From: Candidatus Woesearchaeota archaeon
GTDB lineage: Archaea; Nanobdellota; Nanobdellia; Woesearchaeales; DSVV01
Assembly: GCA_016219865.1 (NCBI GenBank)
Contig: JACRKF010000053.1
Location: 1 to 36,625, forward strand
Direction of reading: 5' to 3'
DNA length: 36,625 nucleotides
Numbering within the stretch: the stretch's first letter is position 1; each line of letters opens with the position of its first letter. The translations under genes and the position numbers were made by a program. Positions 8,654 through 16,430 of the stretch are shown piece by piece. The notes beneath the pieces are model-generated. The model had not been told where the DNA came from. It saw nothing but the letters and a program-made list of their open reading frames with translations, and ran no database searches.

Positions 8654-10474
8654 ATGGATAAAATTAAGACTACAATATTGCAGCAAATAAACAATTATTT
8701 AGAAAAACAACTTACACACATCCATGATCCTGCCACACTAGTCTCTGATGCAACACCACATTCTACTAAAAAATTTATTAATTCTCTTAATCTAACACTA
8801 GAAACACCAAAAGAACAAACTTTAGGAGATTACGCATTTCCATGTTTTCAACTTGCAAAAGTGTTAAAAAAGTCACCAAATTTAATAGCGCAAGAGATTA
8901 TAAAATCAATGCAAATTGAAAGACCTATTACAAAGATAGAGATAAAAGGCGCTTATCTTAATTTTTTCATTGATAAATCATATCTTAATGAAAAAATATT
9001 AAAAGAAATAGCAAAAAAGAAAGAAAAATTTGGATTATTAAAACAAAAAAAGCGAATTATGCTTGAATATAGTTCTCCAAATACAAACAAACCATTGCAT
9101 TTAGGACACGTTAGAAATTGCGTGTTAGGCGATGCAATAGCAACAATGCTTGAAAAAAATGGCAACAAAATAATTCGCGTTTGTTTAGTTAATGACAGAG
9201 GAATACATATCTGCAAATCAATGCTTGCATACAAGAAATGGGGCAATAATGCTCAGCCTGACTGCAAATCTGATTTTTTTGTAGGCAAATATTATGTTTT
9301 ATTCTGCAAAGAAGCTGAAAAGAATCCTGAATTAGAACAAGAAGCGCAGAAAATGCTTCAAGAATGGGAATCAGGCAATAAAGAAGTTGTTGCATTATGG
9401 AAAAAGATGAACAAATGGGTATACAATGGATTTTCAGAGAGTTACAAAAAAATGGACATCCATTTTCATAAGATGTATTATGAATCAAAGATCTATAAAA
9501 AAGGAAAAAACATTGTAAAAAAAGGATTAAAAAAAGATATATTTAAAGAAGATAATGGCGCTATTTATGCTGACTTATCATTATTTAACTTGCCTAAAAA
9601 AGTATTGATGCGCGCAGATGGCACATCATTATACATTACACAAGATATTTTTCTAGCAATTGAAAAGATGAAACAAAATAAATTACACGCATCATATTAT
9701 GTCGTTGGAAGTGAACAAAACCTGCATTTTCAGCAATTATTTGCAATTATAAAACAATTAAAGTATAAATGGGCAGATAAACTTAAACATATCAGCTATG
9801 GAATGGTCTACTTGCCTGATGGAAAAATGAAATCAAGAGAAGGAAAAGTTGTTGATGCTGATGATTTAGTTGAAGAAATTATTGAACTTGCAAAATATGA
9901 AATTAAACTGCGTCATAAAGATTTAAGTGACAAAGCTGTTGAAAAACGATCAAAACAAATTGGACTTGGTGCATTGCGCTTTTATTTATTAAAAACAGAT
10001 TTAACAAAAGATATTTATTTTGATCCAAAAGAATCAATATCTTTTGAAGGGGAAACAGCGCCATATATCCAATATGGTATTGCAAGAATTAATAGTATCA
10101 AAAAGAAATATGATGAATTAATCAAAGAAGTTAATAAAAATAAGAGTAAAAAATCCAAGAAAAAGTTGATTAAACACGTTACAAATACAAAAATAGACTT
10201 TGCTATATATAATGAAACAGAAAACAAGCTGATTAAATTACTTGGTGAATTTAACAAAGTTGTTGAAGATACAATAAAACAATTAAAACCATCATTATTA
10301 ACAAGATATCTGCTTGATCTAACTCAATTATTTAATATGTATTATCATGAAACGCAGATATTGCAATCAGCTCCAAATGTAATGGATGCAAGAATATATC
10401 TTATAATTTCTGTTAAACAAGTCATTAAGAATGGTTTAGAATTATTGCATATAGAATCTCCAGGAGAGATGTAA
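8654..10474 (+). CDS. argS: Arginyl-tRNA synthetase
   Basis: SSPNTNKPLHLGHVRNCVLGDAIA (HIGH), VNDRGIHICKSM, KMKSREGKVVDADDL (KMSKS region), C-terminal anticodon-binding-type domain. Confidence 0.97.
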   Translation: MDKIKTTILQQINNYLEKQLTHIHDPATLVSDATPHSTKKFINSLNLTLETPKEQTLGDYAFPCFQLAKVLKKSPNLIAQEIIKSMQIERPITKIEIKGAYLNFFIDKSYLNEKILKEIAKKKEKFGLLKQKKRIMLEYSSPNTNKPLHLGHVRNCVLGDAIATMLEKNGNKIIRVCLVNDRGIHICKSMLAYKKWGNNAQPDCKSDFFVGKYYVLFCKEAEKNPELEQEAQKMLQEWESGNKEVVALWKKMNKWVYNGFSESYKKMDIHFHKMYYESKIYKKGKNIVKKGLKKDIFKEDNGAIYADLSLFNLPKKVLMRADGTSLYITQDIFLAIEKMKQNKLHASYYVVGSEQNLHFQQLFAIIKQLKYKWADKLKHISYGMVYLPDGKMKSREGKVVDADDLVEEIIELAKYEIKLRHKDLSDKAVEKRSKQIGLGALRFYLLKTDLTKDIYFDPKESISFEGETAPYIQYGIARINSIKKKYDELIKEVNKNKSKKSKKKLIKHVTNTKIDFAIYNETENKLIKLLGEFNKVVEDTIKQLKPSLLTRYLLDLTQLFNMYYHETQILQSAPNVMDARIYLIISVKQVIKNGLELLHIESPGEM

Positions 10475-10484
10475 AGAGGATAAC

Positions 10485-11729
10485 ATGGTATTTGCAACAA
10501 GTTTGATTATTGCATTTGTAATATTAGTGCTGCTTTCTGCTTTTTTTTCAGCAGTTGAAACAGCGGTATATTCAATAAATGATATAAAAATAAGAGAATT
10601 AGTTAATAAAAAAGCAAGATTCTCCGAAACACTTGCAAGATTAAAACATCAAAGACATAAGTTTCTTTCCACAATTCTCATAGGCAATAACCTTGTAAAT
10701 ATTACTGCAAGTGTTATTGCAACAAAAGTTACAATTATTTTATATGGAGATCAAGCATTAGGTATATTAACTGGTGTGCTCACATTTATTATGTTAGTTA
10801 TTGGAGAATTCATTCCAAAAACAATTGCAACAGTGCATCCTGAATTTGTAGCTTTGAACTCTGCTCCTTTGATTGATGCAATTATGATTGTTTTTATGCC
10901 ATTTGTTTACTTTTTTGATTTATTTAGCAAACTTCTTCTAAGATTAATGGGAAAAAAGAAATATCATGAAGAGATTACAGAAGATACAATTAGAAGTGTT
11001 GTAGAATCAGGAGAAGAACAAGGTATAATCAAAACAAAAGATAAAAAGATTATCAATAATATCCTTAAATTTAATAGAATCAATATAAAAGATATTATGA
11101 TTCCAAAAAAAGATATTGTTGCATTGCACGCTGATACTATTATTAAAGATATTATTGATGAAATAATTCATGAGAATTATTCAAGAATTCCAATTTATGA
11201 AGGAAAATTAGATAATATTGTAGGAGTTTTATACATCAAAGATTTACTTAAAGCAATACGAGAAAAAAGAATAGAAGAATCACTTAAAACTATTGCAAAG
11301 AAACCATACTTTATTTCTGAGAACAAGCGATTAGATGGTTTATTCTCAGAGTTTCAAAATAAAAAAGTGCATATTGCAATTGTATTAAACAAAGTTGGCA
11401 GAGTTATAGGTTTAGTCACAATGGAAGATCTCTTAGAAGAGATATTTGGAGAAATCTATGATGAATCTGATTTCATTGAATGGAAAATTAGAAAAATCAA
11501 CCCAAAAGTGTATTTAATCAAAGGAAACACAACATTGAATGAGATTAACGAGAAATTAGGTATAAAATTACCAGGCAAGGATAAAAATCAAGCATTGCGA
11601 GGCTTTATTTTTGAAAAGATAAATAAAATACCACAAAAAGGCTGCGCAATCAAATATACAAATTATAAATTGGTTATAAATAGAGTATTGCACCATAGGA
11701 TAATTGATGTGAGATTAGTTAAAAAATGA
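10485..11729 (+). CDS. CNNM/CorC-HlyC family membrane protein with CBS pair
   Basis: N-terminal DUF21-like TM region (AVETAVYSINDIKIREL, IGEFIPKTIA), IKDIMIPKKDIVAL and VGLVTMEDLLEEIFGEIYDE. Confidence 0.93.
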   Translation: MVFATSLIIAFVILVLLSAFFSAVETAVYSINDIKIRELVNKKARFSETLARLKHQRHKFLSTILIGNNLVNITASVIATKVTIILYGDQALGILTGVLTFIMLVIGEFIPKTIATVHPEFVALNSAPLIDAIMIVFMPFVYFFDLFSKLLLRLMGKKKYHEEITEDTIRSVVESGEEQGIIKTKDKKIINNILKFNRINIKDIMIPKKDIVALHADTIIKDIIDEIIHENYSRIPIYEGKLDNIVGVLYIKDLLKAIREKRIEESLKTIAKKPYFISENKRLDGLFSEFQNKKVHIAIVLNKVGRVIGLVTMEDLLEEIFGEIYDESDFIEWKIRKINPKVYLIKGNTTLNEINEKLGIKLPGKDKNQALRGFIFEKINKIPQKGCAIKYTNYKLVINRVLHHRIIDVRLVKK

Positions 11730-11762
11730 GTTTGATTAGACACTACTCAGAAGAATTACGAA

Positions 11763-11776
11763 GAGTATAAATAGAA
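11763..11776 (+). promoter_or_regulatory. TATA-like element for mnmH
   Basis: gagtataaatagaa about 28 nt upstream of ATG 11797. Confidence 0.5.
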
Positions 11777-11796
11777 ACAACGAATTCTTGATATTT

Positions 11797-12798
11797 ATGC
11801 ATCAAACAATTTCAGTCAAAGAAGCTTTAGAACTGCAAAACGCAGTCTTTATAGATACACGAACACCCGCAGAATTTACAGAAGCGCATATTTCTAATGC
11901 TATCAATATTCCTATTTTTTCTAATGATGAACGAGCATTAATTGGAACAATTTACGCAAAAATAAACAAAGAAGAAGCAATTGACAAAGGAGTTGAACTA
12001 TTCTCGCAAAAACTGCCGGATATTCTCCAACAAATGAAACAATATAAAGATAAAACAATCATCATCAATTGCTGGCGTGGTGGAATGAGATCAAAAGTTG
12101 TAACCAATGTGCTTTGCGGTTTAGGCTATAAAGCATTGCAATTAGATGGTGGACATAAAGCATATCGAAATTATATTATAGAACAATTAAACAATTACCA
12201 ATACAATTTTAAATTTGCAGTTCTTTATGGTTTAACAGGAACAGGAAAAACAGAATTATTAAACAAATTCCCAAATTCTCTTGATTTAGAGAATTTGGCT
12301 CAGCATAGAAATTCTCGCCTAGGCATGGTTGGATTAGAACCAAAAAATCAAAAAATGTTTGATGCATTGCTTTTGCAACGCCTTCGGGCATTGCAAAAGC
12401 AAGAATTTGTGATAATTGAGGGAGAATCAAGAAAGCTCGGAAGAATATTATTGCCTGAGAGTTTATTCAAAACAATGAAAAAAGGCATAAATATCAAAAT
12501 TGAACTTCCAATAGAAATACGCTGCAAAAGATTAGCAAGTGAATATTTTGATACTCCTGAAAAAACTCAGCAAGTCAAGAATATTGTTAAGACAATGACA
12601 CAAGTATTAAGCCATCAAATTGTTGATAATATAATTGCTGAGATTGATTCTCAGAATTACGAAGAAGCAGTAAGATTATTATTAATCCATTTTTATGATC
12701 CAAAATATAATCATACTGTTGAAAATATCAACTATGATCTTAAAGTTGAGAATAATGATATAATTAAAACAGCTGAAAAGATAAAAAAGTTCTTATAG
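11797..12798 (+). CDS. mnmH: tRNA 2-selenouridine synthase (rhodanese plus P-loop domains)
   Basis: FIDTRTPAEFTEAHISNAINIP, INCWRGGMRSK, YGLTGTGKTELL, FVIIEGESRKLGRILLP. ATG 11797 preferred over the TTG at 11788 because of TATA spacing. Confidence 0.93.
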   Translation: MHQTISVKEALELQNAVFIDTRTPAEFTEAHISNAINIPIFSNDERALIGTIYAKINKEEAIDKGVELFSQKLPDILQQMKQYKDKTIIINCWRGGMRSKVVTNVLCGLGYKALQLDGGHKAYRNYIIEQLNNYQYNFKFAVLYGLTGTGKTELLNKFPNSLDLENLAQHRNSRLGMVGLEPKNQKMFDALLLQRLRALQKQEFVIIEGESRKLGRILLPESLFKTMKKGINIKIELPIEIRCKRLASEYFDTPEKTQQVKNIVKTMTQVLSHQIVDNIIAEIDSQNYEEAVRLLLIHFYDPKYNHTVENINYDLKVENNDIIKTAEKIKKFL

Positions 12799-12822
12799 AG
12801 AACTTTGCAAAATTCTCTATAA
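12793..12822. repeat. 30-bp near-perfect palindrome at the end of mnmH
   Basis: ttatagagaactttgcaaaattctctataa; 14 of 15 pairs match; includes the TAG stop. Confidence 0.8.
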
Positions 12823-12863
12823 CAAAGAATAGATATTAAAATAAACACATTCTCCATAATTCT

Positions 12864-13526
12864 ATGCATCTCAATGAAATTCAAAATAAAGTGCATCAAA
12901 GACTATACATATCATTACACCAAAGAAATCTTCAAGAGCTTCGTCCTTGTCAAGAAAAATCAATTATTGCTGGCTTATTTGATGGAAAAAATGTTTTAGT
13001 CTGCACACCAACAGGTTCTGGTAAAACATTAGTTGCAGAATTAACTGCATTGCATTCAGTTTATAATCATATTGGAAAAGCAATATACATTGTTCCATTA
13101 AAAGCGCTTGCTAATGAAAAGTATAAAGAATTTAAACAACGATATCCAGACATAAAAATTGCTTTATCTGTTGGTGATAATGATTCTGACGATTCTTATT
13201 TAGCTGGATATGATATAATTATTACAACATCTGAAAAATTAGATTCTTTAATTCGTCATTCAATTCCATGGCTGAGAAATGTAAAAGTAGTAATTATTGA
13301 TGAAATTCATTTGATTAATGACGAAAGAAGAGGACCAACACTGGAAATATTAATCACACTTTTGAAGCATTTATTAAAAAATGTGCAAATAATTGGATTG
13401 TCTGCAACAATTGGCAATCCTAAAGAATTAGCTGAATGGCTTGATGCAGAACTTATTCTTGACAATTGGAGACCAGTTAAACTAAAAAAAGGAGTTTACT
13501 TTGAAGGAAAAATAGAATTTGAATAA
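12864..13526 (+). CDS. Hel308-like superfamily 2 helicase, RecA1 domain only (220 aa)
   Basis: LRPCQEKSI, PTGSGKTLVAE (Walker A), VPLKALANEKY, TSEKLDSLIRH, VVIIDEIHLI (DEIH), GLSATIGNPKELAEWLDAELI. Ends just after the first RecA domain. Confidence 0.85.
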   Translation: MHLNEIQNKVHQRLYISLHQRNLQELRPCQEKSIIAGLFDGKNVLVCTPTGSGKTLVAELTALHSVYNHIGKAIYIVPLKALANEKYKEFKQRYPDIKIALSVGDNDSDDSYLAGYDIIITTSEKLDSLIRHSIPWLRNVKVVIIDEIHLINDERRGPTLEILITLLKHLLKNVQIIGLSATIGNPKELAEWLDAELILDNWRPVKLKKGVYFEGKIEFE

Positions 13527-13555
13527 TAAAATAATTGAAAAGAAATTAATAATTT

Positions 13556-14125
13556 TTAGATATATCCAGCTGAAGCAAGAAACAAAGCAACTAATCCAAT
13601 AAGTAAAATAACTATTATACCTAAAGGAATCAACACAGCTGCTGCAGCTCTTCCAATTGATAATTGATGAACAACTTTAGTAATTATGATATCAACTAAT
13701 AATGACCAAATAGCAGTTGCAACAATAACTAATATCATAATCACACCAAATATTGTTATATCTTCAACATCAAAAGGAAATATATTAAGTATCATCAATA
13801 TATGAGGGAATAATAACACTTTATAGAAAGGCATAAAATCAGATTTACCGCCAAGCCATTTTGCAAAGAGATGAGTTAATCCATAAATTATTAAAGTTCC
13901 AAGAATTGTTGTTACAGGCAATATTACAAAATTCAATCCTTTTTCTGATGGTGTTATATCCATAAATAACTGAACAATTGCAGTTAACAATGAAACAGCA
14001 ATTGCAATTACAAGCCCATACATTAATGCATTTTTATCTTTTGATAAATCTGCCATTGTTTTCTCATCAAATGTAACAACTTTCCATGCATCCTGAAGAT
14101 ATTCAACAAATTCCATGTATATCAA
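13556..14125 (-). CDS. Yip1-like multi-pass membrane protein
   Basis: N-terminal amphipathic segment (FVEYLQDAWKVVTFDEKTMADL), then about five hydrophobic helices, with HLFAKWLGGKSDFMPFYKVLLFPH. Confidence 0.7.
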   Translation of the reverse strand: MIYMEFVEYLQDAWKVVTFDEKTMADLSKDKNALMYGLVIAIAVSLLTAIVQLFMDITPSEKGLNFVILPVTTILGTLIIYGLTHLFAKWLGGKSDFMPFYKVLLFPHILMILNIFPFDVEDITIFGVIMILVIVATAIWSLLVDIIITKVVHQLSIGRAAAAVLIPLGIIVILLIGLVALFLASAGYI

Positions 14126-14183
14126 CCCCTTTTAATTATGATAATTATATAATATTAATCTTTAGATTTACTTATATATAAAT

Positions 14184-14777
14184 CTATTTTTCTGCCAATA
14201 TAATTTCATACAACCCTTCTTTTAATTGACCACTGCATTTATCTAATCCAGAAAGTAATGTAGTTAATAATTCTTGATTAAAATTACCTTTTGTATAACT
14301 GCAAGTCATACTCTTACTTTCAATAAGATTCTTTATTTCTATTGGTTCTTCATTTGAGATTTTGACTATTTTTTTAACAACATTGCAATCATTATCTGTT
14401 GTAAACTCATATTGGATTTGATCTATTGTTATTTGATATCGCGCAGCATTGCAATTATCTGCTTTTTCTAAAAAACATTGTTCACTTGCGCAATCAAATG
14501 GAGAAAATGATTTAAGATAAACTGCAACAAAAATAATAAATCCTAGTAAAATCAAGCCAATAATTATCTGCGATTTATGCAATAAAGGATTTGATTGCAT
14601 TGCTTTTCCAGAAGTTACATATTTCTTTAACATTTCTTTAACAATATTCTCTTTATAGCCAGCTTTCAATAATGCATTTTGAATCTGATCAAGCGCAAAA
14701 CCTTTTTGATATTCAGCATGGACATAATCATCTACCTTTTTTCTGATTTCATCACTTCTTTCAACTTTTTTATCCAT
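14184..14777 (-). CDS. Single-pass membrane protein with N-terminal cytoplasmic GW-like hairpin motif and Cys-containing ectodomain
   Basis: AEYQKGFALDQIQNALLKAGYKENIVKEMLKKY, then TM QIIIGLILLGFIIFVAVYL, then an ectodomain with several Cys. Confidence 0.6.
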   Translation of the reverse strand: MDKKVERSDEIRKKVDDYVHAEYQKGFALDQIQNALLKAGYKENIVKEMLKKYVTSGKAMQSNPLLHKSQIIIGLILLGFIIFVAVYLKSFSPFDCASEQCFLEKADNCNAARYQITIDQIQYEFTTDNDCNVVKKIVKISNEEPIEIKNLIESKSMTCSYTKGNFNQELLTTLLSGLDKCSGQLKEGLYEIILAEK

Positions 14778-14837
14778 TAGATTAGTATTTACTTATAAAA
14801 GTTTAAATTAGTTTGTATTAACCCAAGAGTAATGAAA

Positions 14838-14852
14838 ATATTTATAAATAGA
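14838..14852 (+). promoter_or_regulatory. TATA-like element overlapping the first codons of the ORF-track call
   Basis: atatttataaataga about 26 nt upstream of ATG 14871. Confidence 0.4.
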
Positions 14853-14870
14853 CTGTTCTTTCCACAACAT

Positions 14871-15761
14871 ATGCAATTAACTGTTGATATAAGAAATTTA
14901 ATTGATAGAATAAACCAATTACAAGGATTATTGCCGCAAGAAAGAATAGTCTATAACGAACTTATAATTGAAAGTGATCCAACAAATCAAATGCTTTCTG
15001 AGTTAAGTAAACTTGATTTTGAGAGAGTCATAACAATTAGAAATGCATTGTATAATGGATTAGATAAACCAAGTAGTATAAGCAGCATAGAAAGAGAAAC
15101 ACACCAATCAATTGATGATTTAACAGAAAAATACAAAGATAAATTTAATATAATAGATTTTCATCAACTTGAACAATCACAAAATCAAACATCAGAACCA
15201 GACATCTATTTTATTATTGACGATACTAAATTAAGTGATTCTAAAAGAATAGATGCAGTTATTAGATCATTATTGCATCTTATAAATAAAGACGATATTA
15301 TACATGGCGATGATATTGTTATTCCATATATCTCTGGTGAAATGAATAATTTTGAAACAAAAACAGAGCTAGGTAAAACATACGAAAGAGATATGCGAAA
15401 GAAATTGATAGCAAATGGATTTCCAATAATTCATGGATATTTTAAAAATCATTCTGATGCTTTATTAAAAGTCGAAGTATCAAGAAACTTAGAGTATCTA
15501 GAACAAAAGAACTATCTTGCTGCAGCAGTGTATATTGCGCTTTTTGAAGATAAAGTCTTAATAGGTAATTCTAATCCAAAAGAATATTGTGATGGAGTAC
15601 TTGAATACTTTGTTAAAATAAGAAATAAAGAAGAAGATGCAGAATCAGAAAATAAAAAGAAAATGGCAGTTATTGTAGAAAAACCTTATATATTATCACC
15701 TGGGACAAGAGATTTCTGTAAAAAACATAATTTAGGATATGTTGTCTTGGAAGTTAAATAA
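14871..15761 (+). CDS. Hypothetical cytosolic protein
   Basis: Long ORF. ORF track starts at 14832 but a TATA-like box covers codons 2-7; the in-frame ATG at 14871 is the likelier start. Family not recognised. Confidence 0.6.
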   Translation: MQLTVDIRNLIDRINQLQGLLPQERIVYNELIIESDPTNQMLSELSKLDFERVITIRNALYNGLDKPSSISSIERETHQSIDDLTEKYKDKFNIIDFHQLEQSQNQTSEPDIYFIIDDTKLSDSKRIDAVIRSLLHLINKDDIIHGDDIVIPYISGEMNNFETKTELGKTYERDMRKKLIANGFPIIHGYFKNHSDALLKVEVSRNLEYLEQKNYLAAAVYIALFEDKVLIGNSNPKEYCDGVLEYFVKIRNKEEDAESENKKKMAVIVEKPYILSPGTRDFCKKHNLGYVVLEVK

Positions 15762-15798
15762 GGATTATAATTGACGCCAGCTATAAAATGCTTTTTGT

Positions 15799-16392
15799 TT
15801 AAGACTCGTCATTTTTCTCACCGGCAAATTGCATAATATCATCCTTTCTATCCTCACTTTTATCTTGCTGCTGTACCTGCTGTATATTTTGTGCCTGTAT
15901 ATTCTGCGTCATTTTCTGGCTAATCTTTTCGTTTTTTACAATCTTCTGTAATTCTAAGATAAAACTGTGAGTCTTATTCAAATGATCGTGTACCTTGGTT
16001 CTTGCGCGTTCAAAAGCATGTTCTAATGTAGGACCATTTAATTTATAACCAATTATAACACTATTATCAGGCAATACATAACTCATTTTTGTAATCATAT
16101 CAACTTCCAGCCATCGCTTAAGATATTCGTACATTGTTTGCCGTGTAATACCAGCATACATGCCCATTTCTTCTACTGTCATAACTGCTTTTGTTGGATG
16201 CTTTTCTCGATTTGCAATCTTTGCGCGCTCATACAATTCTATCAAAACTTGGTGCATTTTATCAGTAGAATTTTCCTTTCTAGGCATTAAACCTAGACGT
16301 TGAATTATAATTTTTGCTAAATCATCAGAACTTGCATTTAATTCTGGTTCTATATTAGTAAGAATTATCTTTTGTTTTGCAATATAAATCAC
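15799..16392 (-). CDS. Helix-turn-helix transcriptional regulator (GTG start)
   Basis: TVEEMGMYAGITRQTMYEYLKRWLEVDMI reads as an HTH/wHTH; basic, Gln-rich C-terminal region. Codon 1 is GTG. Confidence 0.7.
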   Translation of the reverse strand: MIYIAKQKIILTNIEPELNASSDDLAKIIIQRLGLMPRKENSTDKMHQVLIELYERAKIANREKHPTKAVMTVEEMGMYAGITRQTMYEYLKRWLEVDMITKMSYVLPDNSVIIGYKLNGPTLEHAFERARTKVHDHLNKTHSFILELQKIVKNEKISQKMTQNIQAQNIQQVQQQDKSEDRKDDIMQFAGEKNDES

Positions 16393-16430
16393 CTCATTTT
16401 TGTTATTTTACAAGAGGAGGTGATTTATAT
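16382..16430. promoter_or_regulatory. Inverted repeat (14-bp perfect arms, 21-bp spacer) spanning the TATA-like box and start codon of the HTH gene; putative operator
   Basis: atataaatcacctc (16382-16395) and gaggtgatttatat (16417-16430); minus-strand TATA-like aaaatatataaat overlaps the distal arm; the GTG start lies in the proximal arm. Confidence 0.65.

Noticed and set aside
11797-12798. mnmH as evidence for selenocysteine decoding
   Set aside because: No SelD, tRNA-Sec, SelB or SECIS seen in this window; MnmH alone does not imply it.
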